Positions 1-9,205 of a stretch of DNA of 64,000 nucleotides are shown piece after piece; position 1 is the stretch's first letter, and each line of letters starts with the position of its first letter. A program made the position numbers and the translations under genes. Location: NCBI GenBank assembly GCA_900543445.1, contig UQRC01000008.1, forward strand, positions 1 through 64,000, in the 5' to 3' direction. The notes beneath the pieces were generated by a model. That model was not told where the DNA came from. It saw only the letters and a program-made list of their open reading frames with translations, and ran no database searches. Source of the DNA: an uncultured Lachnobacterium sp. (GTDB taxonomy: Bacteria; Bacillota; Clostridia; Lachnospirales; Lachnospiraceae).

Positions 1-539
1 TTCTCTTTCACTCCCCTCCCGGGGTCCTTTTCACCTTTCCTTCACAGTACTATGCTCTATCGGTCACTAAGTAGTATTTAGCCTTACGGGGTGGTCCCCG
101 CTCATTCCCACAAGGTTCCTCGTGTCTCGTGGTACTCTGGATCCTGCCGTCCGTCTTCCGTTTTCGCTTACGGGGCTTTCACCCTCTCTGGCCGGTCTTT
201 CCAGGACCGTTCTGCTAACAGTTGACGTGACTTTTGCAGTCCTAACCCCGGAATGCACGCATTCCGGTTTGGGCTCTTCCGGTTTCGCTCGCCGCTACTC
301 CCGGAATCGATGTTTCTTTCTTTTCCTCCGGCTACTTAGATGTTTCAGTTCACCGGGTTCCCGGCCTGTAACTATGGATTCATTACAGGTCACATGGAGT
401 CTTTCCATGTAGGTTTCCCCATTCAGATATCCATGGATCAATGCTTATTTGCAGCTCCCCATGGCTTTTCGCAGCTTATCACGTCTTTCTTCGGCTCTTA
501 GTGCCAAGGCATCCACCCTGCGCTCTTTTTTGCTTAATC
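1..539 (-). rRNA. 23S ribosomal RNA, 5' part (cut by window start)
   Basis: Read on the minus strand, the sequence from about 539 downward begins GATTAAGC and continues with the universally conserved start of bacterial 23S rRNA (the GGTGGATGCCTTGGCA block at about 505-520, then the GAATGGGGAAACC block near 412-424). About 540 nt of domain I are present and the remainder lies before the window. The exact 5' end is inferred from similarity to other 23S genes. It is transcribed after tRNA-Ile and tRNA-Ala. No open reading frame overlapping it is believable. Confidence 0.96.
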
Positions 540-847
540 TCTGTAATACATCTTTGATGTATTACCTACGCACATGCTCGCGTTAGCGATTTTCATGCAT
601 GTGCTCCTCTTGCCATAGCGTTGGCAATTTTCATTAAAGAACTTTACGGTTATTAAGTATTCTAAAAAGAATTTCTTAATTTCGATGTCTTGATTAGATA
701 TTTAAATCATCTTATCATTTCTCTGTATGAAGTTTTCAAGGTACAATATGTGGTCAATCTTTGATTGATCACCTGCGCATTTGCTTCGCGTCAGCGAACT
801 TCCATGCAAATGCTACTTTCGCAATCAACTGTTTTATTGATTGCTAA
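540..847 (-). other. tRNA-Ala to 23S spacer with several stem-loops
   Basis: This 308-nt spacer holds no gene. It contains a perfect 10-bp hairpin directly before the 23S 5' end (arms 543-552 and 556-565, loop TTT), an 8-bp stem with arms 570-577 and 597-604, and a related 8-bp stem with arms 777-784 and 806-813. The last two share the pattern GCA-NN-TGC with a similar CGCG-containing loop. Such stems in rRNA spacers usually take part in pre-rRNA processing or antitermination, which is inference here. Confidence 0.6.
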
Positions 848-920
848 TGGAGACGGAGAGATTCGAACTCTTGACCCCCTGCTTGCAAGGCAGGTGCTCT
901 CCCAACTGAGCTACGCCCCC
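848..920 (-). tRNA. tRNA-Ala (TGC anticodon)
   Basis: On the minus strand a complete cloverleaf is readable: acceptor stem GGGGGCG paired with CGTCTCC using G-U pairs, discriminator A, a D arm with AGCTCAGTTGGGAGAGC, anticodon loop CTTGCAA giving anticodon TGC, and T loop GTTCGAATC. CCA is not encoded. It follows tRNA-Ile by 41 nt and precedes 23S, the usual order of an rRNA spacer. Confidence 0.97.
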
Positions 921-961
921 ATTCGGGTAACTTATTTAATTATCCAAGCCTTTCGGCTAAG

Positions 962-1035
<74 letters not shown>

Positions 1036-1059
1036 ATATGTATTTCTCACGCTTTTTGT

Positions 1060-1088
1060 ATACTACAATATTTTTTGCCATTCGTCAA
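1060..1088 (-). promoter_or_regulatory. Promoter of tRNA-Ile/tRNA-Ala/23S unit
   Basis: On the minus strand, -35 TTGACG (1083-1088) and -10 TAGTAT (1060-1065) are separated by exactly 17 nt. Transcription would start about 15-20 nt before tRNA-Ile. It is back to back with the tRNA-Leu promoter, the two -35 boxes lying 21 nt apart. Confidence 0.75.
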
Positions 1089-1109
1089 GAGAAATTTGTG
1101 AAAAACTTA

Positions 1110-1138
1110 TTGACATAAGTTGAGGGAGTCTGTATAGT
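1110..1138 (+). promoter_or_regulatory. Promoter of tRNA-Leu
   Basis: A consensus -35 TTGACA (1110-1115), a 17-nt spacer and -10 TATAGT (1133-1138) form a strong vegetative promoter. The predicted start is about 40 nt upstream of the mature tRNA-Leu. Confidence 0.85.
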
Positions 1139-1184
1139 TAATTAGTAACGTTATACACTACTCTACAAAACTTTATAACGAACA

Positions 1185-1265
1185 GCGGGCATGGCGGAAT
1201 TGGCAGACGCGCTAGATTTAGGTTCTAGTGTCTACGACGTGCAGGTTCAAGTCCTGTTGCCCGCA
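1185..1265 (+). tRNA. tRNA-Leu (TAG anticodon)
   Basis: This is a class II tRNA with a long variable arm. Acceptor GCGGGCA pairs perfectly with TGCCCGC and the discriminator is A. The anticodon loop TTTAGGT gives TAG between CTAGA and TCTAG stem strands. It is a single-gene transcription unit with its own promoter and terminator. Confidence 0.97.
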
Positions 1266-1268
1266 GTC

Positions 1269-1299
1269 AGAGACTAACATTATGTTAGTCTCTTTCTTT
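1269..1299 (+). terminator. Terminator after tRNA-Leu
   Basis: A perfect 10-bp stem AGAGACTAAC / GTTAGTCTCT with a 5-nt loop is followed by a T-rich tail (TTCTTTC), the form of an intrinsic terminator. Confidence 0.85.
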
Positions 1300-1414
1300 C
1301 GCCAATTATTTTATGAGAATGTTTGTTATTTGAAAGAATATTTTCAGGAGAAGGAACTGAATGTAGTGTATGGAGAGAGACTCTGATTAAGACTTAGTTG
1401 ATAAGGAGATTACG

Positions 1415-2764
1415 ATGAGAAAGGACATGACAATCGGCAATCCGATGAAGATAATTCTTCTCTTCTCGATTCCGGTTTTACTCGGAAATTTGTTTCAGCA
1501 GTTCTATAATATGGTAGATACGGTCATTGTTGGTCAGTATCTCGGCGAAGATGCACTCGCTGCTGTGGGTTCGACCGGTTGTCTGATGTTTCTTGTACTT
1601 GGATTCGCGAACGGAATCGCGCAGGGATTTGGAGTTATGGTATCGCATGCGTTCGGGGCAAAGGATTTTAAGCTCTTGAAACATTATGTTGCGTTGTCGC
1701 TGATGCTGACGGCAATTGTTTCTGTGGTACTGAGTGTGATCACGGTCATGGGATCGCGTCAGCTTCTGATCTGGTTAAATACACCGGACAATATTCTGAC
1801 ACTTGCAGACAATTATATCCGTGTTATTTTCGGTGGAATTCTGTGTACGATGGCATATAATGTGGCATCCGGTATTCTGCGAGGAATCGGGGATAGTAAG
1901 ACGCCGCTTTATTTTTTGATCTTTTCATCAGCGTTGAATATTGTGTTAGATATTTTCCTGATCGTAGTGGTCAAGCTCGGAACAGCAGGAGCTGCTTATG
2001 CAACGGTTATTTCACAGGGCGTGGCTGCGGTACTTTGTTTTATCGTGATGTTCAAGAAGCATGATATTCTCCGTACAGGAAGAGAAGATTATTATTGGGA
2101 TAATCAGGGTATCTTAAGAATGCTTTCCATTGGAATTCCGATGGCACTCAATTATTCGATTACTGCGATCGGAACGATGATTCTGCAGAGTGCGATCAAT
2201 GTGTTTGGATCGAGCACAGTTGCCGCATTTACTGCCGCATCGAAGGTGTCAAATATTGCGACACAGACATTCCCGACACTTGGAACGGCGATGGCTACTT
2301 ATTGTGGTCAGAATCTCGGTGCCGGAAAATACAAGCGAATCACGCAGGGAATGCGTCAGTCCTTTTACCTGTGTTTTGTGGCAGCGGCGCTTGCAGCACT
2401 GATCTGCTGCTGCGTGGGACCATTCATGGTAAGCTGGTTTATCAGCAATCCGTCGGCAGAGACGATGAACGCTGCGATGCAGTATCTGTATACAATCAGT
2501 GCGTTTATGATCCCGCTCGGCTGGATCTTCATTTATCGAAATGGCTTACAGGGACTCGACAGAGGCTTTCTTCCTATGTTAAGTGGTGTTGTCGAGTTAG
2601 TCAGCAGATATGTGGTTATTCTTATCGCTGCGAAGCCTTACGGATACCTTGGTGTGTGTTTTGCGGATCCGGCAGCGTGGCTGGTTACGGGAATCATGCT
2701 TCTGATTGCATATCTTGCCTGGAAGCATCAGATGTCTGAGCAGATCAAGGCTTGTGAAGAGTAA
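1415..2764 (+). CDS. MATE family multidrug/sodium antiporter
   Basis: This 449-residue, very hydrophobic protein has about twelve membrane segments in two halves of similar layout, the normal size and shape of MATE exporters. The N-terminal NPMKIILLFSIPVLLGNLFQ stretch and the following QFYNMVDTVIVG segment are typical of the DinF/NorM-like clostridial branch. The family exports cationic drugs or metabolites across the cytoplasmic membrane in exchange for Na+ or H+; the substrate cannot be read here. The ATG start is supported by AAGGAG about 7 nt upstream. It stands alone, 120 nt after the tRNA-Leu terminator and convergent with the next small gene, leaving only 4 nt between the two ends. 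Confidence 0.93.
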   Translation: MRKDMTIGNPMKIILLFSIPVLLGNLFQQFYNMVDTVIVGQYLGEDALAAVGSTGCLMFLVLGFANGIAQGFGVMVSHAFGAKDFKLLKHYVALSLMLTAIVSVVLSVITVMGSRQLLIWLNTPDNILTLADNYIRVIFGGILCTMAYNVASGILRGIGDSKTPLYFLIFSSALNIVLDIFLIVVVKLGTAGAAYATVISQGVAAVLCFIVMFKKHDILRTGREDYYWDNQGILRMLSIGIPMALNYSITAIGTMILQSAINVFGSSTVAAFTAASKVSNIATQTFPTLGTAMATYCGQNLGAGKYKRITQGMRQSFYLCFVAAALAALICCCVGPFMVSWFISNPSAETMNAAMQYLYTISAFMIPLGWIFIYRNGLQGLDRGFLPMLSGVVELVSRYVVILIAAKPYGYLGVCFADPAAWLVTGIMLLIAYLAWKHQMSEQIKACEE

Positions 2765-2768
2765 AAAA

Positions 2769-3071
2769 TTACTGCGGATACATCGGCTTGCGCTCATGTG
2801 ACCACAGATCGGGATTATCCTCATACTGTGCATTGATCCAGTCGACGACCTGCTGCTTCCCTTCATTGGAAAAAGGTGCAGTAAAATCGTACTTCTGTGC
2901 ATCATCGACCAGGTCGAAGATAAGAGGTCCCGGCCATACCCAGGCGTGAAAGAAGGCATCGCCCTCTTCCGGCGCCTCGCGTTTGATCAGAAAACGCATG
3001 CCGTTGATCCAGCCGGTGTAGGTTGTTTTCTTATAATAATTCAGATTTAGTACTTCGTCTGTTGTAAGCAT
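2769..3071 (-). CDS. Conserved small protein of unknown function
   Basis: This 100-residue soluble protein has no signal peptide and no motif I recognise. It is rich in aromatic residues (for example a WVWPGP run) and contains PMYPQ at the C terminus. The start ATG at 3071 is preceded by AAAGGAA. A 13-bp imperfect inverted repeat lies about 30 nt before the start in its leader. It converges on the MATE gene and is divergent from the oligopeptidase. No function is proposed; the reading frame is supported by its ribosome binding site and its uninterrupted gene-like composition. Confidence 0.7.
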   Translation of the reverse strand: MLTTDEVLNLNYYKKTTYTGWINGMRFLIKREAPEEGDAFFHAWVWPGPLIFDLVDDAQKYDFTAPFSNEGKQQVVDWINAQYEDNPDLWSHERKPMYPQ

Positions 3072-3100
3072 ATGGGGATTCCTTTCTTATCGCCGTGCGT

Positions 3101-3129
3101 CACTCGGAAAATCGAAGATTTTTCGAGTG
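3101..3129 (-). repeat. Inverted repeat in leader of the 2769-3071 gene
   Basis: Arms 3101-3113 and 3117-3129 pair over 13 bp with one mismatch and a 3-nt loop. In the minus-strand transcript it would form a hairpin about 30 nt before the start codon. No T-run follows on either strand, so it is more likely a leader structure than a terminator. Confidence 0.5.
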
Positions 3130-3297
3130 GCTTATGTTTAGTATATCACATTACCATAAAAAGTTCGCCCAAAAACACAATGAATAAAAATACACTAGAA
3201 CATGCGAAAAAACGTAGAATAGTAGCAAATTGTGTATATAGATTCAAAAAAACGAAATATGTAAAAAAAATATACAAGGATCGGAAGACGATTTTTG

Positions 3298-3325
3298 TTG
3301 ACAAATTATTTTCACAAGCTATAAT
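3298..3325 (+). promoter_or_regulatory. Promoter of the M3 oligopeptidase gene
   Basis: TTGACA (3298-3303), a 16-nt spacer and TATAAT (3320-3325) are both perfect consensus boxes. The predicted leader before the start codon is about 170 nt, long enough for further control. Confidence 0.85.
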
Positions 3326-3505
3326 AGGTTTGTTCGCACGACAAAAACAGTTGTGTTTCGGACGAACAGAAGAATGAGTATTTAGGAAGTGCAACGGACA
3401 AAAGGATTGGTTGGACTTCTTTTTCGTTTAAACAGAAAAAATTTAATTTGGTAAAGTGCTAACACGTTACCACGAATGGGATGAAGGTAAGGGAGGAAAG
3501 ATTGT

Positions 3506-5188
3506 ATGAAGTTTTCGGAGATGCCGTATAAAAGAGTAGAACTTGCGGATGTGGAGGCTGGATATAAAGACATTATTGCAAGAACAAAAGCGGCGACCTC
3601 GGGGGAGGAGCAGTTTGCGATTCACCGTGATTATTATAAATTTTTTGCAGATATTGAGACGAATATCGTACTGGCGACGACGCGCCACGATATTGATACA
3701 ACAGACTCCTTTTACGAGAAAGAAAATGACTATTACGATGAAATGATGCCAATTCTTGAAAATTATCGGAATGAGTATTCGAAGGTTCTTTATGAATCAC
3801 CGTACCGCGATGTATTGGAGGAGAAAATCGGACCGGTTATGTTTAAGAACATTGAGATTGCGTTAAAGTCCTTTGATGAGAAACTGATTCCTTTGATGCA
3901 GGAAGAGAACGCTTTGGTCAGTCGTTACGGAAAACTGATTGCGACAGCAGAGATCCCGTTTGACGGAGAAATCTACAATCTGTCGCTGATGAGGCCGTTT
4001 ATGACCGCGGAGGATCGTGCTACGAGAAAACGCGCATGGGCTGCGGTCAGCGGATATTTCCAGAAGGTTACAGGTGAAATTGACGAGATTTATGATAAGA
4101 TGGTGAAGAATCGTACCGAGCAGGCAAGAATGCTTGGATACGAAAATTATATCGAGCTCGGTTACTATCGCATGAACCGTAATTGCTATGATCAGGAGAT
4201 GGTGGAGAATTTCCGCGCACAGGTTAAAAAGTATTTTGTACCGTTTGTCAATCGTCTGCATGAGCAGCGACGTAAAGACATTGGAGTTGATTCCTTAAAA
4301 TATTACGATAATGACGTATATATCAAAGGTGGAAATCCGAATCCAATCGGAACTCCGCAGGAAATCCTCGAAGCCGGACAGAAGATGTACCATGAGCTGT
4401 CGCCGGAAACAGGAGAGTTCTTCGACTTTATGATGGAACATGAACTTTTTGATGTGCTGGGACGCAAGACAAAACGCCAGGGTGGTTATATGACCTATCT
4501 TCCGAATTATAAGGCACCATTTATCTTCGCAAATTTTAACGGAACGAGCAGTGATGTCGATGTGATTACGCATGAGTGCGGACATGCTTTTCAGGGATAT
4601 CTGCTTCGCGACGATGAGATTCGTGAGCATGCAGACATTACCATGGAGACCGCTGAGTGTCATTCTATGTCCATGGAATATTTCACATACGGATGGATGG
4701 ACAAGTTTTTCGGAGACCGCAAGGATGATTATCTGAAGATGCATTTTGAGGATGCGGCAATCTTTGTACCATACGGATGTATGGTGGACGAGTTCCAGCA
4801 TATCGTATATGCAAATCCGGATATGACACCACAGGATCGCAAGGATGCCTGGGCAAAACTGGAAAAAGAGTATCGTCCACATCTGGATTATGAGGATGAT
4901 CCGTTTTTTGCAAACGGTGGCTACTGGCAGAGACAGTCACATATCTTCCAGTCTCCGTTCTATTATATCGATTATGTACTTGCAAGTATTTGTGCGATGC
5001 AGTACAAGGTGCAGATGGATGAAAATTTTGATGTTGCATGGAACAACTATCTGAAGCTTTGTAAGCTGTCTGCAAAGGATTTTTACGTCAATGTGATCCG
5101 TGAGGCGGGATTAAACAGCCCGTTTGAGGACGGATGCATGGAAGAACTTGTTGGAAAATTAGAAAAGAAAGTCAAGTTTGATGATTAA
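3506..5188 (+). CDS. pepF: M3 family oligoendopeptidase F
   Basis: This 560-residue cytoplasmic zinc metallopeptidase cleaves short peptides to smaller ones. The HEXXH zinc motif appears as HECGH at residues 356-360, followed about 25 residues later by an acidic ligand region (ETAECHSMSMEYF), the pattern of family M3. Length matches PepF-type enzymes of Clostridia. The ATG start has GGGAGGAAAG upstream. There is no signal peptide. It lies just upstream of an oligopeptide importer operon, so imported peptides would be natural substrates; that link is inference. A small membrane protein gene overlaps its 3' end by 11 nt. Confidence 0.95.
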   Translation: MKFSEMPYKRVELADVEAGYKDIIARTKAATSGEEQFAIHRDYYKFFADIETNIVLATTRHDIDTTDSFYEKENDYYDEMMPILENYRNEYSKVLYESPYRDVLEEKIGPVMFKNIEIALKSFDEKLIPLMQEENALVSRYGKLIATAEIPFDGEIYNLSLMRPFMTAEDRATRKRAWAAVSGYFQKVTGEIDEIYDKMVKNRTEQARMLGYENYIELGYYRMNRNCYDQEMVENFRAQVKKYFVPFVNRLHEQRRKDIGVDSLKYYDNDVYIKGGNPNPIGTPQEILEAGQKMYHELSPETGEFFDFMMEHELFDVLGRKTKRQGGYMTYLPNYKAPFIFANFNGTSSDVDVITHECGHAFQGYLLRDDEIREHADITMETAECHSMSMEYFTYGWMDKFFGDRKDDYLKMHFEDAAIFVPYGCMVDEFQHIVYANPDMTPQDRKDAWAKLEKEYRPHLDYEDDPFFANGGYWQRQSHIFQSPFYYIDYVLASICAMQYKVQMDENFDVAWNNYLKLCKLSAKDFYVNVIREAGLNSPFEDGCMEELVGKLEKKVKFDD

Positions 5189-5681
5189 AAACAATAAGTA
5201 TCTGAATGATCCGCGCGTATATGTTCTTGCGATGAGCGATTCCAGAAAAAAGCAAAGTTCCTGTGTGAATCTGGCATTTGTTTTGGGAATCAGTGTATTC
5301 CAGCTTCTTGCGGGTATGGTCAATCAGGATTCTTCGCGGACCGGTTGGATTGTATTTTTATATCTGTTTACGTATCTGCCACTGATCTATGCCTTTTTCG
5401 GTGTGTTTACATACTGGGAGGCGGGGACAACTATGAGCTGTCTGCAGTATCAGCATGGACTTATGCGTATCAGAAAGTCACTTTTTGCGGTGCTGGTGAT
5501 GGATGTGATCGGCATTGCATTTGAAATAATATATATGGTATTGCACCGGAATGGGATGGATTTTGCCCCGGAACTGATGTATTTACTGCTTCACCTTCCC
5601 CATATTATTTTGGTTGTCGTATATGGCCGGTACTATGACCGGACATTCGCTTCCTCTGTGAAGGAGAAAAATATGAATTAG
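5178..5681 (+). CDS. Small membrane protein of unknown function
   Basis: This 167-residue protein has four predicted membrane segments and a short basic N terminus; I do not recognise the family. It overlaps the end of the oligopeptidase gene by 11 nt, so translational coupling is likely. Two ATGs stand together at 5178 and 5181, and either could be used. It is followed by a small hairpin and then the oppA gene. Nothing in it suggests a substrate or partner. Confidence 0.75.
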   Translation: MMIKNNKYLNDPRVYVLAMSDSRKKQSSCVNLAFVLGISVFQLLAGMVNQDSSRTGWIVFLYLFTYLPLIYAFFGVFTYWEAGTTMSCLQYQHGLMRIRKSLFAVLVMDVIGIAFEIIYMVLHRNGMDFAPELMYLLLHLPHIILVVVYGRYYDRTFASSVKEKNMN

Positions 5682-5716
5682 GTTTTATCCTCGAATGGAG
5701 GTTAGAACATAGATTA

Positions 5717-5736
5717 GCGGAAGCTCCCACTTCCGC
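5717..5736 (+). repeat. Stem-loop before oppA
   Basis: A perfect 7-bp stem GCGGAAG / CTTCCGC with a 6-nt loop lies 24 nt before the oppA start. No T-run follows, so a processing or mRNA-stability role is more likely than termination. Confidence 0.5.
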
Positions 5737-5759
5737 GTTCAATAATAGGAGGAAAAAAT

Positions 5760-8051
5760 ATGAAGAAAATGAGACAGGCTCTTGCTTTATTATTAGCAGG
5801 AACAATGGTTGCAGGTCTTGTTTCCGGTTGTGGCTCTAAAGGTCAGAATGGAACGGAGACAGGAGAAGCAACATCCAACACTCCGCTCGTTATCGCATCT
5901 CAAGATATGAGCGAGAAGTTTAGCCCATTTTTCGTACAGTCCGTTCCGGATCAGCGTCTGGTTGACCTGGTACACCCTTATCTGTTGACGAATGATCGTG
6001 CCGGAGAAATTATCATGAATGGTATCGAGGGCGAGACGAAAGAGTACAACGGAACCGATTACACTTACAAGGGAATTGCAGATTGCAAGATTACCGAGAA
6101 CGATGACGGAACCGTAGATTACGATTTCACACTCCGTGATGACATTAAGTTTTCTGACGGAGAGCCGATGACAGCGGATGATGTTATCTTCTCTATGTAT
6201 GTATTCCTTGATCCGTCTTATGATGGATCTGCTTCTACATATGCTTTACCGATCAAGGGTCTTGAAGCGTACAGAAGCGGCTCGGAAGTATTATATAAGT
6301 TAATGCTCAAGAACGGTGCGGATAACACAGATTTCACTTACTATACACAAGAGCAGCAGAAGCAGTTCTTTGATACAGACCTTCCGGCAGCAGGTGAGAA
6401 GTGGGCACAGAATATTGCAGATTTCTGTGCAGCACAGGGATACAGTGAGGACAATACTGCAAAAAGTGCTATGGCTGCATACGGATATGGTGATGTAGAT
6501 GATAACGGAGTTCTTACCGCTCCTTCAGGAAAGACATACGACGATCCTACGATGGCAGATTTCTTCAACGAAATCGTAGCCAATTATGACGGAGACTATC
6601 AGACGGCTTCCGACACAGAGACAGCGGATGCTTCTCTGTTTGATTTCCTGGATGACAGCTATAAGGCTACGGTAGAGACTGGTTCCTCTGCTGATCACAT
6701 CGAAGGAATTCAGAAGACCGGTGATTACAGCGTTCGTGTTACTTTAACAGACGTGGATGCAACCGCCATCTATCAGCTGGCAATCCAGGTAGCTCCAATG
6801 CACTACTATGGTGACACAAGCAAGTATGATTACGATAACAACAAGTTCGGTTTTGACAAGGGTGATTTGTCTACGGTTCGTGCAAAGACAAACGATCCGG
6901 TTGGTGCAGGACCTTACAAGTTTGTAAAATACGAGAACAAGATCGCTTACATGGAAGCAAATGATACTTACTTCGAGGGCGCTCCTAAGACAAAGAACTT
7001 ACAGTTCAAGACAACATCCGAGGCAGATATGACTCCGGGTGTTCTTCAGGGTTCTGTTGATGTGTCAGATCCTTCTATGTCAAAGGCTGTGCTTGAGCAG
7101 ATCTCAGGAGAGAACTCAGATGGAGAAATTAGTGGAGATAAGCTTACAACCGTTCTTACTGATTACAACGGATATGGATACATTGGTATGAATTCACAGA
7201 ATATCAGTGTTGGCGGAGACGGATCCAGCGAGGCTTCCAAGGATTTAAGAAAGGCTCTTGCCACTGTTATCGCAGTATACCGTGACGTAACAATTGATTC
7301 TTATTATGGAGAGGCAGCTGAGGTTATCAACTATCCGATCTCTAATACATCATGGGCAGCTCCGCAGAAGTCTGACTCGGATTACAAGGTGGCATTCTCC
7401 GTTGATGTTGACGGAAATGATATCTACACAGATGATATGTCAGAGGATGAGAAGTATGCAGCTGCATTAAAGGCAGCTTTAGGCTACTTTGAGGCAGCCG
7501 GTTATACGGTAAAAGACGGCAAGGTTACAGCAGCTCCGGAAGGTGCTAAGATGTCTTACGAAGTAATGATTCCGGCCGGCGGTAACGGAGATCACCCATC
7601 TTTCGGTATCTTAACAGAGGCTTCCAATGCATTGAAAACTATCGGATTTGACTTAAAGATCAACGATGTTGCTGATTCAAATCTTCTTTGGAACGGTCTT
7701 GATGCAGGAACGATTGATATGTGGTGTGCAGCTTGGCAGGCAACTCTTGATCCGGATATGTTCCAGATCTATCATAGCAAGGGCGGAGATGCAAACAAGT
7801 ATGCAATCCATTCTGACAAGCTTGATAAGATGGTTATGGATGCCAAGACAAACACAGACCAGTCTTATCGTAAGGCGAAGTACAAAGAGTGTCTTGATTT
7901 CGTAGTAGATTATGCTGTTGAGATCCCTGTATACCAGAGACAGGAGGGATTTCTCTTCAGTACCGAGCGTGTCAATGTAGATACACTTGCAAAGGATCAG
8001 ACAACCTACTACAGATGGTTCAGTGAGATCCAGAACGTAGAAATGAACTAA
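5760..8051 (+). CDS. oppA: Oligopeptide ABC importer, substrate-binding lipoprotein
   Basis: This is a solute-binding protein of the SBP_bac_5 family, anchored outside the cell as a lipoprotein: a basic N terminus and hydrophobic stretch end in LVSGC with the lipidated Cys at residue 24. The conserved block FTLRDDIKFSDGEPMTADDV near residues 130-150 is typical of OppA/DppA. At 763 residues it is about 200 longer than usual OppA proteins; acidic, Gly/Asp-rich segments around residues 200-310 look like the extra part. The start has AGGAGG upstream. It is the first gene of oppABCDF. Peptide specificity cannot be read. Confidence 0.94.
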   Translation: MKKMRQALALLLAGTMVAGLVSGCGSKGQNGTETGEATSNTPLVIASQDMSEKFSPFFVQSVPDQRLVDLVHPYLLTNDRAGEIIMNGIEGETKEYNGTDYTYKGIADCKITENDDGTVDYDFTLRDDIKFSDGEPMTADDVIFSMYVFLDPSYDGSASTYALPIKGLEAYRSGSEVLYKLMLKNGADNTDFTYYTQEQQKQFFDTDLPAAGEKWAQNIADFCAAQGYSEDNTAKSAMAAYGYGDVDDNGVLTAPSGKTYDDPTMADFFNEIVANYDGDYQTASDTETADASLFDFLDDSYKATVETGSSADHIEGIQKTGDYSVRVTLTDVDATAIYQLAIQVAPMHYYGDTSKYDYDNNKFGFDKGDLSTVRAKTNDPVGAGPYKFVKYENKIAYMEANDTYFEGAPKTKNLQFKTTSEADMTPGVLQGSVDVSDPSMSKAVLEQISGENSDGEISGDKLTTVLTDYNGYGYIGMNSQNISVGGDGSSEASKDLRKALATVIAVYRDVTIDSYYGEAAEVINYPISNTSWAAPQKSDSDYKVAFSVDVDGNDIYTDDMSEDEKYAAALKAALGYFEAAGYTVKDGKVTAAPEGAKMSYEVMIPAGGNGDHPSFGILTEASNALKTIGFDLKINDVADSNLLWNGLDAGTIDMWCAAWQATLDPDMFQIYHSKGGDANKYAIHSDKLDKMVMDAKTNTDQSYRKAKYKECLDFVVDYAVEIPVYQRQEGFLFSTERVNVDTLAKDQTTYYRWFSEIQNVEMN

Positions 8052-8080
8052 TCTTAAGCACATAAATGAAATACTGCTAA

Positions 8081-8110
8081 GCATTGAAGGGGGATATCCC
8101 CCTTCAGTGC
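8081..8110 (+). terminator. Strong hairpin between oppA and oppB (partial terminator or 3' stabiliser)
   Basis: A 13-bp stem GCATTGAAGGGGG / CCCCCTTCAGTGC with one T-G pair and an ATAT loop lies 30 nt after the oppA stop. It has no proper U-run, and it abuts a second large stem. In binding-protein operons such stems keep the first gene's mRNA more abundant than the rest. Confidence 0.6.
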
Positions 8111-8164
8111 GAAAGGTATTTCGCAAGCAGAGGAAAAAGACTCTTCTTACGAAATACCTTTCGC
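8109..8164 (+). repeat. 15-bp perfect inverted repeat between oppA and oppB
   Basis: Arms 8109-8123 (GCGAAAGGTATTTCG) and 8150-8164 are perfectly complementary over 15 bp with a 26-nt loop. The left arm overlaps the preceding hairpin by 2 nt, so both cannot form fully at once. Confidence 0.8.
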
Positions 8165-8205
8165 GTTATCGCTTTGTAAGAAAATTAGAAAAAGGAGAGA
8201 ACAAG

Positions 8206-9192
8206 ATGAAGAAATTTGTTCTAAAGAGAGTTTTAATCTCAATCGTATTACTGTTCTTCGTTACGATGATCATCTACGGCATCATGCGTTGTATGCCGAC
8301 TTCATTCGTCGAGAACAAAGCGAGAGAACTTGCACAGAAGCCGGGTTCAAAAACCTATCAGGAATGGAAGGAACAATTGGATGAAGCATATGCTCTTGAC
8401 AGCGGCGTGGTTCAGGGATATTGCCATTGGGCATCTCAGGCTGTCAGAGGACAGTTCGGAGATTCCTGGTATTGGAACAAACCGGTACTTGATAAGTTTG
8501 CCGAAGTTATCTGGTATTCCTTTGCATTAGGACTTGCGTCCTTTATATTGGAAATTATTATTGCGATTCCTGCCGGTATCGCGGCAGCAAGGCGGCAGTA
8601 TTCCGCTTTGGACTATACGATCACGGTCATCGCTTTGATTGGTATCTCTTTACCGAGTTTCTTCTTTGCGACCATCTTAAAATGGGTATTCTCCATCAAG
8701 CTTGGATGGGTTGACCTCTATGGAATTGTCGGTCGTATGCATGATCAGATGTCTCCGATCGGACAGATCCTTGATATGGCACAGCATATGATCCTGCCGA
8801 CGATTACATTGTCAATCGTAAGTATCGGTTCGCTGATGCGTTACACCCGTACGAATATGCTTGAGGTATTGAATGCGGACTTTATCCGTACCGCACGTGC
8901 GAAGGGACTTTCCGAGAACCGTGTCATCAATCACCATGCATTCCGCAATACGTTGATTCCAATCATTACATTGCTTGGTGGATCTCTTCCGGGATTGTTC
9001 AGCGGTGCAATGATTACAGAAACACTGTTCCAGATTCCGGGTATCGGATATACGTCATACCAGTGTATTGTACAGGGAGATATCCCGTTTGTTATGTTTT
9101 ACATGTTGTTTCTTGCAATCCTGATCCTTCTCGGAAACCTGATTGCGGATATCTTGTATGCAGTGGTTGATCCACGTGTGCGTGTAAATTAG
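8206..9192 (+). CDS. oppB: Oligopeptide ABC importer, permease subunit B
   Basis: This 328-residue inner-membrane permease belongs to the BPD_transp_1 type. It starts with KKFVLKRVLISIVLLF, the usual OppB N-terminal membrane segment, carries an extracellular loop and then five further membrane segments. The cytoplasmic EAA-like loop (residues near 225-245, RTARAKGLSENRV) contacts the ATPases. I chose ATG 8206 because AAAGGAGAG lies just upstream; a longer in-frame extension to 8107 runs through the hairpins and is unlikely. It forms the channel with OppC. Confidence 0.95.
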   Translation: MKKFVLKRVLISIVLLFFVTMIIYGIMRCMPTSFVENKARELAQKPGSKTYQEWKEQLDEAYALDSGVVQGYCHWASQAVRGQFGDSWYWNKPVLDKFAEVIWYSFALGLASFILEIIIAIPAGIAAARRQYSALDYTITVIALIGISLPSFFFATILKWVFSIKLGWVDLYGIVGRMHDQMSPIGQILDMAQHMILPTITLSIVSIGSLMRYTRTNMLEVLNADFIRTARAKGLSENRVINHHAFRNTLIPIITLLGGSLPGLFSGAMITETLFQIPGIGYTSYQCIVQGDIPFVMFYMLFLAILILLGNLIADILYAVVDPRVRVN

Positions 9193-9205
9193 AAAGGAGG
9201 GAACT

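Larger units (their letters stand above)
3072..3505. other. Intergenic region between divergent genes
   Basis: These 434 nt are AT-rich and hold no convincing gene. They contain the leader inverted repeat at 3101-3129, a strong plus-strand promoter at 3298-3325, and a short hairpin at 3450-3471 (GGTAAAGTG / CACGTTACC with one mismatch) in the long leader of the oligopeptidase gene. Between them I see only A-rich sequence. Confidence 0.5.

Noticed and set aside
122..412. Open frames on both strands at the window start
   Set aside because: They lie inside the 23S rRNA gene, where conserved rRNA sequence explains them fully.
8107..8205. N-terminal extension of OppB
   Set aside because: It would translate through the two hairpins and lacks a ribosome site; ATG 8206 starts at the conserved membrane segment.
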